Shown in pieces: positions 7,728 to 15,178 of a stretch of DNA of 27,012 nucleotides (position 1 is its first letter; every line of letters starts with the position of its first letter). The DNA is from Phycisphaerae bacterium. Lineage in GTDB: Bacteria; Planctomycetota; Phycisphaerae; Phycisphaerales; SM1A02. Under the pieces are notes generated by a model. It did no database searches and had not been told where the DNA came from. It was given only the letters and a program-made list of their open reading frames with translations. The stretch lies in assembly GCA_002862325.1 (NCBI GenBank), contig PKCT01000188.1:1-27012 (forward strand). Direction: 5' to 3'. A program made the translations under genes and the position numbers.

Positions 7728-10187
7728 TCAGGCGGTCCAGAGACTGAAGAGCACACCCAGATCCGCACCGTTGATCTTTCCGTCGCCGGTGAGATCGCCG
7801 GTGCATTCGGGCGCGGTGCAGTCGCCCCAGCTGCTGATGATGATGCCGAGATCCGCACCGCCGACCTCGCCGTCGCCGTCGATGTCGCCGGGCACCTCGT
7901 CTTCGGAACAGGGGGTCGAGTCGGCGTCGAGCCTCACGACGTCGCCGGGCGGGACGCAGCCGGAGATGCCGTCGCTGAAGGTCACCGTGATCGGTTCCGA
8001 CGACGGATTCCACGCCAATCGCGTCCGCACGGAGCCGTCGGTGAACACCGCGTAGTACGGGACGTCGGCGGTCACGGAGACGTCGACTCGTCCCCAGGCC
8101 GCGAGCGACTCGATCCAGTGGCGGGTGTGGGCCCGGGTCGTGCCGGGTTCGGGCGTGTAGTCGTTCTTCTCGAACAGCGTCCGTGCACCCGTCGGCGCGC
8201 CCAGCGCGAGTCCGCTCCAGAGGATGCCCTGCCAGGTGGTGGGCGGACCGGAGTTGGTCGACCGGAGATACGCGTAGCTGTCCACCATCATGGTCGGGTG
8301 CCGTCCGAGGTGGAGCGATCCGGTGTTGATCGGCAGAAGGTTGATCCCGTGGATCTCCTCGGGGTTCGGCGTCCACCACGTCGCGTAGTCGCCGCCGTTG
8401 CTCCAAACGATTCCCAGTTGGGAGTGCGGATATGCCGCGGGGAAGATCTCGTCGTCCGCGTCGAACCAGTACTGCTCGATCGCCTTCGACTCGACCGCGT
8501 GGAGGAAGATGCCGAGATCCCGGATCGCCTCATCGTCGGTCGCAGCGCCCCAGAGGAACGTCGCGGTCGCGAAGTTGATCGACTCCGACGACGATTCCTG
8601 GTTGTTGCCGTTCGCGAACGCGGCGTGGCCGGACGCGTGGGCGTGGCCGGCGTACGGATCGAAGTTCCGGAGGAAGGGGAAGCGATCGTCGTCGCGGTCC
8701 CAGTTCGCCACGTCCCTGATCAGCATCTCGACGCCACCGCCCCATTCATCCGCCCATGCGGGATCTCTCTGGGCGATCGTCGCGGCGGCCATGATCAGGT
8801 ACCCGTAGTGGAAGTGATGGTCGTTGAGTTGATTGGTCGACCCGAATCCGCCGGGGTAGCCGAGCATCGTGCCCCAGTCGGCGTCGTAGGCCAGGAAGCG
8901 ATCGTCGGGCTCGTCCGAGGTCGAATCGACGCGCAACCAGTCCTCCATCGCGGCCTTCATCTCGGAGAGGATGCGAGCCGCCGCCTCGTCGTCGCCGAGC
9001 TGCTCGGCGATCGGAAGGAGCAGGCCGGCCCGGCCCAGCGACTTGCCGTTCCAGTAGGTGCCGCGGCCGTCGACCAGCTCGGCCGGGGCGAGCACGTCGG
9101 CGAGTTCGGCGGCGATCGCGTCTCGATCGAACTGTTCGAGATCGGGGAAGTGGGGGATGATGCCGTTGAAGGGGTGCCGCACCTGGAAGTCGCTCGAAGC
9201 GAGCAGCTTCATGTCGCCGCGGACGGTGGAGAGGCTTCCCGGGAGATAGGCGTCCTCCTCGAGGGATGCGTCGAGCGACTGATGCCGGAAGAGTGCGACG
9301 ATGGGTTCGCCCGTGGAACCGGGGGCGAGCACGAATTCGAAGTCGACGACCATCTCCGACGCGGTGGCGTCGTACCTCCAGTCGATTCGGGAGTCGACCA
9401 CGACCGCATCGGCGGCGGCGCGGAACGCGGCTCGCGTCTCCGCGGTCGCGTCCGGCAGGCAGGCCACGGCAAAGCGGTCGTCCTCGACGGCGAGATCCGT
9501 GGTGAAGACGTCGTCGGCCCAGAGCCACGTGCGGCCTTCCGAGGCGTACGCGGCGTAGACCCGGTCCGCGATTCGGAAGCAGGCCTCGCGACCATCGATC
9601 TCGATCAGCTCGACGCCGAGGGAGGACTTGGGATGGATGACCGGGCGACCACCGTCGGTCGTCGCGTAGACGAAGGGCATGCCGTGACCGAAGGTGGCTT
9701 CGAGGGTCCGGCCGTCCTTCTCCCATCGAGGGGTGACCGTCCAGTCGCCGACGTCTGCCACCGCGAATGCCGCGTCGGAGAGGCCGTCGACGGCGATCCG
9801 CATCGGCGCGTTGCCGTAGTCGAACGGAGACGAGTATGCGACGTCGTTGGACCACGGTGCCGGTGGACGTCCGAGCAGCAGACCGTCCGGGGACGCCCGG
9901 AACGCGAGCGGCATCGCGTACATGGGGTTGCCGAAGCGATTGCCGACCTGGCGATGCCAGAAGATGCTCGAACACCAGTCGTTGGTCGAGGCGTGCCCGG
10001 TGAAGTCGTCGGTGACGTTCGGGACGACGGGGTTCCCGCCCTCGTCCGAAGGTCCTCCCTCGCCGGGAGAGATCGCGTCGTACCAACTGGACCGACCGTC
10101 CTCGACGATGTCCTGTGCCGAAGATGCGCCGGCGATCGGAATCGTCTGAGCGAGCATGGTGATCGTGAGCAGCAAGGATCGAAGCAT
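7728..10187 (-). CDS. GH81 endo-beta-1,3-glucanase with C-terminal dockerin-like domain
   Basis: An 819-residue secreted enzyme expected to cut beta-1,3-glucans such as laminarin, callose or curdlan outside the cytoplasm. After a signal peptide (MLRSLLLTITMLAQTIPIAGASS) come the GH81 beta-sandwich (PMYAMPLAFRASPDGLLLG) and the alpha/alpha barrel. The barrel has DHHFHYGY with Asp456, which matches the general acid of characterised GH81 enzymes, and NQESSSESIN with Glu531 and Glu535, matching the base region. The Asp-to-Glu spacing of 75 is close to known members. Residues 765-819 hold two calcium-loop repeats (GDIDGDGEVGGADL, GDLTGDGKINGADL) as in type I dockerins. The ATG has a GGGAAG site upstream. 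Confidence 0.93.
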   Translation of the reverse strand: MLRSLLLTITMLAQTIPIAGASSAQDIVEDGRSSWYDAISPGEGGPSDEGGNPVVPNVTDDFTGHASTNDWCSSIFWHRQVGNRFGNPMYAMPLAFRASPDGLLLGRPPAPWSNDVAYSSPFDYGNAPMRIAVDGLSDAAFAVADVGDWTVTPRWEKDGRTLEATFGHGMPFVYATTDGGRPVIHPKSSLGVELIEIDGREACFRIADRVYAAYASEGRTWLWADDVFTTDLAVEDDRFAVACLPDATAETRAAFRAAADAVVVDSRIDWRYDATASEMVVDFEFVLAPGSTGEPIVALFRHQSLDASLEEDAYLPGSLSTVRGDMKLLASSDFQVRHPFNGIIPHFPDLEQFDRDAIAAELADVLAPAELVDGRGTYWNGKSLGRAGLLLPIAEQLGDDEAAARILSEMKAAMEDWLRVDSTSDEPDDRFLAYDADWGTMLGYPGGFGSTNQLNDHHFHYGYLIMAAATIAQRDPAWADEWGGGVEMLIRDVANWDRDDDRFPFLRNFDPYAGHAHASGHAAFANGNNQESSSESINFATATFLWGAATDDEAIRDLGIFLHAVESKAIEQYWFDADDEIFPAAYPHSQLGIVWSNGGDYATWWTPNPEEIHGINLLPINTGSLHLGRHPTMMVDSYAYLRSTNSGPPTTWQGILWSGLALGAPTGARTLFEKNDYTPEPGTTRAHTRHWIESLAAWGRVDVSVTADVPYYAVFTDGSVRTRLAWNPSSEPITVTFSDGISGCVPPGDVVRLDADSTPCSEDEVPGDIDGDGEVGGADLGIIISSWGDCTAPECTGDLTGDGKINGADLGVLFSLWTA

Positions 10188-10439
10188 GGACGTCGTCTTC
10201 CCGGATGAGGAACGATGGATCGCCGGTCCACGGCGACTTGGGAACGTTCACCTTAGGAAGAGGTTTGCGATTCCGGTTCGGGAAAGAAGGTGCGTGGCCG
10301 AATTCGAGCGGGGATCGCCGGAGTCGCGTGTCCGGTATGCGGATCCCAACCCTTCGCCGGGGTGGGGCGCGGCCTTTTGGGTCGATGGACCTGCGGCCCG
10401 CATGCGCGACGCAGGGTCGTGGGCGATTCTCCGATCTTC

Positions 10440-10472
10440 GGAAATTTGATCGGGATGCATGGAATTTCGATC
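10440..10472. promoter_or_regulatory. Direct repeat with 21-bp period, possible operator
   Basis: GGAAATTTGATC (10440-10451) and GGAATTTCGATC (10461-10472) differ in two positions and start 21 bases apart, about two helical turns. They form an AT-rich patch in a GC-rich intergenic region, about 70-100 bases before the start at 10544. Confidence 0.45.
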
Positions 10473-10488
10473 GCCCGCGACGTTCTCC

Positions 10489-10536
10489 CTCCGTACCGAC
10501 CCCGTCCGGGGAAGGGTCCAGGCCACTCGTACGGAG
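10489..10536 (+). promoter_or_regulatory. Nested leader hairpin that pairs with the ribosome site
   Basis: CTCCGTAC (10489-10496) is the exact reverse complement of GTACGGAG (10529-10536), which contains the GGAG ribosome site of the gene starting at 10544. Inside it, CCCC (10500-10503) pairs with GGGG (10508-10511). Folding would hide the ribosome site. Confidence 0.5.
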
Positions 10537-10543
10537 TCTCATC

Positions 10544-11533
10544 ATGTTCAAGCACGCCACATTCGCGCTCGTCGCCACGACCACCCTGCTCGTGGGTCCG
10601 GCCCTTCACGCGTCTCCACCGGATTCGAACGTCGTTCCGGTGGGGCGTCCCATCGATGCGATGACCGCGGGCGACGAGGATTCGATCGACGGCGATCGCG
10701 AGCGATTCATCCGGTTCGATTTCCCTGGTGGATCCGTGCGTGAATACACGACGATGGTCAAGGACGCGGTGGGCGGTGTCCTCTTCGGACGGGAACCGAT
10801 CAACTTCCTGATCGACGCCGGCGTCGACTCGATCGTGCTTCCGAGGATCGACCTGGTGCTGCCCGAGGAGGCGTTCTTCGAGATCGCCATGAAGGCGATC
10901 ATCGGTGTCGCCTATCAGATCGAACCCGATGTGGCCGGCATGGTCACCGTCGACTTCATCGGAGACGCGACGGTTCGGATCGGGGCGAAGTACTGGCAAG
11001 GCTCGGCGAGCCTCCCGAACAACGCGCGGGTCCGGACCTCGACCAGCGTCGCAGCGCTTCGAGCCCGGGAGACGTGGACCCCGAACGAGACACCCAGCGT
11101 CGCGATCACCGTTCTTCCGGTCCTCAATCTCGACGTGGTCGAGGCCGCGGAGGCGATCTCGTTCGCACTCGCCATGACGCCCCACGCCGAAAGCAGTCGG
11201 ATCATGGCACACGAGCCTACGGGGACCATCATCTTCCAGGGCGTGTACGACGCCGCGGAGCTCGCCGGGGAGGTGCTCGAAGCGGCGGAGGCGGTCAAGG
11301 CGCACGAGCGGGCGATCGACGGCGAGGAACGGGAGGTGTTCGAGGCCGGCCGGGCGGAGGGTCTCGAGGAGGCGGCCGGCGAGGCGCAGCTCGAATTCGC
11401 CCGGATCGAAGAGCGATACGTCGTGGAGATCCAACGCATGCAGGACGAGGCGTCCGAACTTCTCGAAAGCTACCGGGCTCGGATCGAGGAACTCGAGGCG
11501 GCCCTCGAGGAGGCGTCGTCGGACGACGACTAG
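10544..11533 (+). CDS. Secreted protein with secretin-N-like segments and C-terminal coiled coil
   Basis: A 329-residue protein with a signal peptide (residues 1-23, ending LHAS). Residues 55-145 (IRFDFPGGSVREYTTMVKDA to MVTVDFIG) resemble the STN/N0-type ring-building domains of secretins, and residues 185-250 (ITVLPVLNLDVVEAAEAIS, then ESSRIMAHEPTGTIIFQGVY) resemble an N1-type domain with its 'invaDertNsLiv' strand. No secretin beta-barrel follows; instead residues about 250-325 are a Glu/Ala-rich coiled coil with an acidic DDD end. The GGAG ribosome site at 10533 sets the start. It lies 60 bases before an ECF sigma gene on the same strand. Domain similarity is by eye; the role is unknown. 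Confidence 0.78.
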   Translation: MFKHATFALVATTTLLVGPALHASPPDSNVVPVGRPIDAMTAGDEDSIDGDRERFIRFDFPGGSVREYTTMVKDAVGGVLFGREPINFLIDAGVDSIVLPRIDLVLPEEAFFEIAMKAIIGVAYQIEPDVAGMVTVDFIGDATVRIGAKYWQGSASLPNNARVRTSTSVAALRARETWTPNETPSVAITVLPVLNLDVVEAAEAISFALAMTPHAESSRIMAHEPTGTIIFQGVYDAAELAGEVLEAAEAVKAHERAIDGEEREVFEAGRAEGLEEAAGEAQLEFARIEERYVVEIQRMQDEASELLESYRARIEELEAALEEASSDDD

Positions 11534-11593
11534 CGATCCCGATGGCACGATGGCTTCGAGTCTCATCCTCACCATTCCGGGGCGGACCATCAG

Positions 11594-12139
11594 GTGACAT
11601 GTCGAATCGGGCTGGCCAATCTTTCACATCGTCTCGCGTCGGGATCGCCCGACGCGGTGGCGACGTTGCATCGGGCGTGGTTCGGTCGATGCGTGGGACT
11701 GGTCGTCCGATCGTGCGGACTCGACGAGGCCGCCGCGATGGACGTGGCTCAGGACGCCCTCCTCAAGGCGGCCACCTCGATGCCCGTCTTCGAGACCGAT
11801 CGCGCGGGCGAGGCCTGGTTGCGGCGGGTCCTGGTCAATCGGGCCCGCGATCATCTCCGAAGCGAGCTTCGAAGAAAGCGACGGGAGTCGCATGCCTCGT
11901 CCACCCGGGATCACGGTCCGGTCGTCGATGCGTCACCGGAGCAGGACGACGTCGAGACGCTGCAGGAACGGCTGCGGATGCTGGAGGAGGACGCGGCGGA
12001 TCTGCTGCGTCGACGATTCGTGCTGGGTTGGACGCTGCAGCGCATCGCCCGCGAGCTCGGCATCGGGACGGGAGCCGTCGACGGCCGAATCCGCCGCGCG
12101 CTCGTCGTGTTGAAGGGAGCTTCTGATGTCGATGGATGA
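11594..12139 (+). CDS. ECF-like RNA polymerase sigma factor
   Basis: A 181-residue sigma-70 family factor. Region 2 spans about residues 17-95: DAVATLHRAWFGRCVGLVV, the ALLKAA helix, and AWLRRVLVNRARDHLRSELRRKRR. A short linker (SPEQDDVETLQ) leads to region 4, about 122-176, with the helix-turn-helix TLQRIARELGIGTGAVDGRIRRAL. There is no region 3, as in extracytoplasmic-function sigmas. The start is GTG at 11594; the nearby ATG at 11599 is in another frame. Its last 14 bases overlap the downstream gene, which encodes a membrane protein with a short cytoplasmic N-terminus, the usual arrangement for sigma and anti-sigma pairs. Confidence 0.93.
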   Translation: MTCRIGLANLSHRLASGSPDAVATLHRAWFGRCVGLVVRSCGLDEAAAMDVAQDALLKAATSMPVFETDRAGEAWLRRVLVNRARDHLRSELRRKRRESHASSTRDHGPVVDASPEQDDVETLQERLRMLEEDAADLLRRRFVLGWTLQRIARELGIGTGAVDGRIRRALVVLKGASDVDG

Positions 12140-12638
12140 CGATGTCCGCGATCGAATCGACTGGACCTTCGGGGAACACCGTCTCTCCGAGGCCGGTCGA
12201 CGACGGATGGACATGCTCGAATGCGATCTGGTCGCACGCGTCGAGGTCCGTCGGTCCGCCCGTCGACGTCGACGCGCGACGGCCGTGGGCGTGCTGCTCC
12301 TGGCGATCGTGTCGGGGGTGTTCCTCCTGGTCGACCGCGGTTCAATCGAGGGAACGACTGCGGGGACCCCGCGGATGGTGCAGGCGACGCCAGATCCGAC
12401 GCCGCCGGTCGAGCCGATCGTCGCGTCGAGTCCTGCGGAGGCGGCCGCATCGCCGGGGCCACGGATCCTGGTGATCGACGGCGTCACCGATCCCGGTCTC
12501 GAGAGACCCGTGGTGCAGGTCATCTCCCAGGACCGCCTGCTGTCGATCCTCGTCGACGCCGGCCTGCCCGCGACCATTCGCTGCGACGAGGCCGGTTCGA
12601 CGTGCGAACTGGCGTTGATCGACACCGGTCGAAGCTGA
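12126..12638 (+). CDS. Probable anti-sigma factor, single-pass membrane protein
   Basis: A 170-residue protein starting inside the end of the sigma gene (14-base overlap) with GGGAG upstream of its ATG. Residues 1-50 are charged and likely cytoplasmic (MSMDDDVRDRIDWTFGEHRL, RRMDMLECDLVARVE, then an Arg-rich stop-transfer stretch). Residues 51-69 form one membrane helix (ATAVGVLLLAIVSGVFLLV). A Pro/Ala-rich extracytoplasmic part ends in a small domain (VVQVISQDRLLSILVDAGLP, with two Cys in CDEAGSTC). No zinc-binding HxxxCxxC motif of the ZAS class is visible. The anti-sigma role is inferred from topology and the overlap with the sigma gene. Confidence 0.82.
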   Translation: MSMDDDVRDRIDWTFGEHRLSEAGRRRMDMLECDLVARVEVRRSARRRRRATAVGVLLLAIVSGVFLLVDRGSIEGTTAGTPRMVQATPDPTPPVEPIVASSPAEAAASPGPRILVIDGVTDPGLERPVVQVISQDRLLSILVDAGLPATIRCDEAGSTCELALIDTGRS

Positions 12639-12838
12639 CCACGCGTCCGACGTCTTCCGATCGATCCTCGGTCTCGAGACCGGCGCCGGCCGCGTGGGGA
12701 CATGGTGATCGGCACGTTTCGAATCGGATCGGCCGATCCGGTGGATATCGCGGTGAACGACCTGTGGGTTCCCGGTGGGAAACTCCGCTTTCGCGCATTT
12801 CCCTTGCCGTCGAGACGGGTCTTGGCAGGATGCGGCCT

Positions 12839-12877
12839 CGGCACCTTTGTGGAACGCACGGCCGCGTTCCGGTGCCG
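12839..12877 (+). promoter_or_regulatory. Long leader hairpin before the gene at 12913
   Basis: CGGCACC (12839-12845) and GGAACGC (12851-12857) pair perfectly with GCGTTCC (12864-12870) and GGTGCCG (12871-12877). This makes a 14-bp stem with a one-sided TTTGT bulge and a 6-base loop. It ends 35 bases before the start codon. No T-run follows, so it is not a simple terminator. Confidence 0.6.
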
Positions 12878-12912
12878 AACCTCTCATTCCATCCGGTCAA
12901 GGAGGACCGTAC

Positions 12913-13440
12913 ATGACCACCCCCATTCCCTACGACGACCTGCGCCCCGATCTCTGGGTCACCATCCGAGAGGCGGCTTCGCTGTCGGAGCCGAGACCCT
13001 TCGCGCCCGATGCCGAAATGATCTGGCAGCTCCACCGACATCACCACGCGCGTCCACCCGCCGCCCCGGGGACGCCACTCAAGGTGATCGAGGTCGACCT
13101 GCCGTTCCTCTACGTGGGGGTGCTCGATCGCGACGGTGAACTGGGCGGTCCCTTGACGATCGATCTGCGGCGCTTCGCGGTGGTGGGTCTGTCCGCCCGC
13201 GTGGCGGAGGCGATCGCGATGTTCGGAAGCGAACGCACCGAGCGTGGCTACGCCCGGCGTCGCCAGGAAGTCGAGGCGCGGGCGATCTGGCGGGCGGAGG
13301 GCGAGCTCGCCCGACGCCGGACGCTGGGACTGCCGCTCGACGAAGACGCGATGACGCCGCCGCGTTCGAGACCGCGGCGGCCGCGGCGTCATCGCGGTGG
13401 TCGACCGCGTCGGCGTCCCTTCGGAGACGGGTCGGCCTGA
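12913..13440 (+). CDS. Small protein of unknown function, first of a related pair
   Basis: A 175-residue protein with an ideal AAGGAGG ribosome site. No signal peptide or membrane helix. Residues 8-19 (DDLRPDLWVTIR) and 53-65 (GTPLKVIEVDLPF) match the protein encoded at 13657 at similar positions (DDLEPGLWITLR, GTPLRVVSIDLPF), followed in both by a strand-rich segment and an acidic linker. The C-terminus (about 148-172) is a disordered Arg/Pro-rich tail that the second protein lacks. I do not recognise the family. The hairpin at 12839-12877 lies in its leader. The basic tail might bind nucleic acid, but that is only a guess. Confidence 0.8.
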   Translation: MTTPIPYDDLRPDLWVTIREAASLSEPRPFAPDAEMIWQLHRHHHARPPAAPGTPLKVIEVDLPFLYVGVLDRDGELGGPLTIDLRRFAVVGLSARVAEAIAMFGSERTERGYARRRQEVEARAIWRAEGELARRRTLGLPLDEDAMTPPRSRPRRPRRHRGGRPRRRPFGDGSA

Positions 13441-13600
13441 CCCAGGCACTTCAATTCGAGCGTCGAAACGAGGAATCTCCGGATCGAACGGGTCGGGTCG
13501 TGCGGGTCGTTCGGTCTGGGGGACCCTCTTTCTCGAAATCTGCGGCGAGACGGCGTCTCCTTCGTCCGCGCATCGCTTTCTCCGACGATGATCGTCCACG

Positions 13601-13626
13601 ACCGTTCGACATGGAGGTCGAACGGT
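13601..13626 (+). promoter_or_regulatory. Leader hairpin before the gene at 13657
   Basis: ACCGTTCGAC (13601-13610) pairs perfectly with GTCGAACGGT (13617-13626) around a 6-base loop. It ends 30 bases before the start codon, nearly the same distance as the hairpin of the upstream paralogue. No T-run follows. Confidence 0.6.
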
Positions 13627-13656
13627 TTCCGACGATCGAATCATGGAGGATCACCG

Positions 13657-14094
13657 ATGACCATCCGACTGCGCACCGACGACCTCGAGCCCGGACTCTG
13701 GATCACCCTGCGGAACCGACTCCGCGCGGAGTCGTCCTGGTCGAGCGACGAGATGTTCGAGAGGTTCCTGGCCGAATCCGGAAGGTTCAGGCACGGGATC
13801 GCGTCGGGAACGCCGCTTCGGGTCGTGTCGATCGACCTGCCCTTCGTCCACGTTTTGGTGTTGAATGCCGATGAGGATCATGATCGTCGTGCGACGATCA
13901 ATCTCGATGTCGACCACGTCGTCCGCTGCGACGACGAAGCGATCCACCGTCTCGTGAACGCCGTGCAGGCGGATCGTCTTCGTTCGGAGTCCGAGGGTCG
14001 AAGGCGTTCGATCGTGGAAGGACAGAACGAAGGTGCGAGGCTCGCAGCGCAGCACGCGTTGCTCTCCAGCCGCGGGCTCGAGCTGGACAACTGA
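13657..14094 (+). CDS. Small protein of unknown function, second of a related pair
   Basis: A 145-residue protein with GGAGG seven bases before ATG. It shares the DDLxPxLWxTxR motif (residues 8-19) and GTPLxVxxxDLPF motif (51-63) with the protein at 12913, then a strand VHVLVLN and a DHDRRATINLDVDHVVRC segment equivalent to GPLTIDLRRFAVVGL. The C-terminal half is helical and charged and has no Arg-rich tail. It lies 216 bases after its paralogue and is preceded by its own hairpin, so the two may be transcribed separately. No known family is recognised. Confidence 0.8.
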   Translation: MTIRLRTDDLEPGLWITLRNRLRAESSWSSDEMFERFLAESGRFRHGIASGTPLRVVSIDLPFVHVLVLNADEDHDRRATINLDVDHVVRCDDEAIHRLVNAVQADRLRSESEGRRRSIVEGQNEGARLAAQHALLSSRGLELDN

Positions 14095-14204
14095 GATCGC
14101 GACGATTACGACGCGTACCACGAGTGGGGCGTCGATCCCGTCGATCGGCATCATCTGGTGTCGACGAGGTGATCCCGTGGAAGCGGAGCGAGGTCGGATC
14201 CCGA

Positions 14205-14275
14205 TGTACTGACAATATCCACACGAACACTAAGCACAATCTAAGGATTCCTAGTCGATATATCTCCAGGCGACG
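14205..14275 (+). promoter_or_regulatory. AT-rich patch, probable promoter region of the lpxH-like operon
   Basis: A stretch of about 70 bases is clearly AT-richer than its surroundings (gacaatatcc, taagcacaatctaagg, gtcgatatatctcc) and lies directly upstream of the operon at 14300. A CTGACA at 14209 could be a -35 box, but no -10 box at the right distance was found. Location only. Confidence 0.3.
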
Positions 14276-14277
14276 AC

Positions 14278-14297
14278 CTCGAAGCAGGAGGCTTGAG
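14278..14297 (+). promoter_or_regulatory. Hairpin presenting the ribosome site in its loop
   Basis: CTCgAAGC (14278-14285) pairs with GCTTGAG (14291-14297) with one bulged G, leaving AGGAG in the loop. AGGAGG at 14286-14291 lies eight bases before the TTG start at 14300 and is what selects that start. Confidence 0.35.
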
Positions 14298-14299
14298 AC

Positions 14300-15178
14300 T
14301 TGTCGAAGAAGCTCCACTGCCGAACGCTCTTTCTGAGCGATCTCCACCTGGGTAGCCGCGCGTGCCAGGCCGAACCCTTGGCGAGATTCCTGAAGCACGT
14401 CAAGTGCGACCGTCTCTATCTCGTCGGTGACGTGCTCGACATGTGGCGTTTGAAACAGAAGTGGTTCTTCCCGAACGACCACTCCAAGGTGGTCCGGCGC
14501 ATCCTCAAGATGGCCGAGAAGGGCACCGAGGTGATCTACGTCCCCGGTAACCACGACGAGGCGGCTCGTAGATACAACGGACTCGAGTTCGGCGGCGTCA
14601 CGATCAAGCTCGTCGCGGAGCACGAGACTCCGGACGGTGAACACTGGCTCGTCTGCCACGGCGATCGCTTCGACTTGGTCGTGCAGCACTCCAGGATGCT
14701 GGCCAGGATCGGTGGCGTCGCGTACGAGACGCTGGTGTCGATCGACCGGCGCGTCAACGCGATCCGTCGAAGGTTCGGCCGGCCCCATGTCTCGCTGAGC
14801 CAGTCGATCAAGAGCAAGGTGAAGGGGGCCTGCACGTTCATCAGCAGATTTGAGGAGGTGCTCGCGGACGCGGCCAGAAAGGACGGTTTCGACGGCGTCG
14901 TGTGTGGTCACGTCCACAAGGCCGAGATCCGCGACATCGACGGAGTGCACTACTACAACTGCGGCGACTGGATCGAAGGCTGCACGGCGCTCGCGGAGCA
15001 CGACGACGGTCGGATCGAGCTCGTCCACGCGAAGGCGTTCCTGGCGACGATCGACGAGCACGAGGATTCCGACGATCCGGATCAGCTCGAAATCGACTTC
15101 GAACCGGACTGGCACGCGCTTCCGCTCACCACCGCGTTCGCCAACGGACTTCGCGATCCCCTGGACGCCGCCGGATGA
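14300..15178 (+). CDS. LpxH-like UDP-2,3-diacylglucosamine diphosphatase (metallophosphoesterase)
   Basis: A 292-residue calcineurin-like phosphoesterase. All metal-site motifs are present: SDLHLGS (residues 13-19), GDVLDMW (43-49), PGNHDE (82-87), CHGDRFD and CGHVHKAEI. The length and the ASP/ARG-rich lid segment (SIDRRVNAIRRRFGRPHV) match the LpxH-like group that hydrolyses UDP-2,3-diacylglucosamine to lipid X in lipid A synthesis at the inner membrane. The start is TTG, supported by AGGAGG. A glycosyltransferase follows with a 4-base ATGA overlap, so translation is probably coupled. Members of this group outside proteobacteria are not all proven lipid A enzymes, so the substrate is inferred. 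Confidence 0.88.
   Translation: MSKKLHCRTLFLSDLHLGSRACQAEPLARFLKHVKCDRLYLVGDVLDMWRLKQKWFFPNDHSKVVRRILKMAEKGTEVIYVPGNHDEAARRYNGLEFGGVTIKLVAEHETPDGEHWLVCHGDRFDLVVQHSRMLARIGGVAYETLVSIDRRVNAIRRRFGRPHVSLSQSIKSKVKGACTFISRFEEVLADAARKDGFDGVVCGHVHKAEIRDIDGVHYYNCGDWIEGCTALAEHDDGRIELVHAKAFLATIDEHEDSDDPDQLEIDFEPDWHALPLTTAFANGLRDPLDAAG

Larger units (their letters stand above)
10188..10543. other. Divergent intergenic region, 356 bp
   Basis: It separates the GH81 gene (minus) from the secretin-N-like gene (plus). It holds no credible gene. It contains a 12-bp direct repeat at 10440-10472, a nested hairpin over the downstream ribosome site at 10489-10536, and a short CACCTT...AAGGTG inverted repeat near 10250-10295. 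Promoters for both genes should lie here, but no clear -35/-10 pair was found. Confidence 0.6.

Noticed and set aside
7717..7735. CCGCC...GGCGG hairpin between convergent genes
   Set aside because: Only 5 bp, overlaps the end of the GH81 gene, and has no T-run on either side; too weak to call a terminator.
7296..10208. A plus-strand open frame of about 970 codons opposite the GH81 gene
   Set aside because: It mirrors the codons of a clear GH81 protein, is rich in R/G/V/E with no domain, and lacks a ribosome site. It is an antisense shadow of GC-rich codon use.
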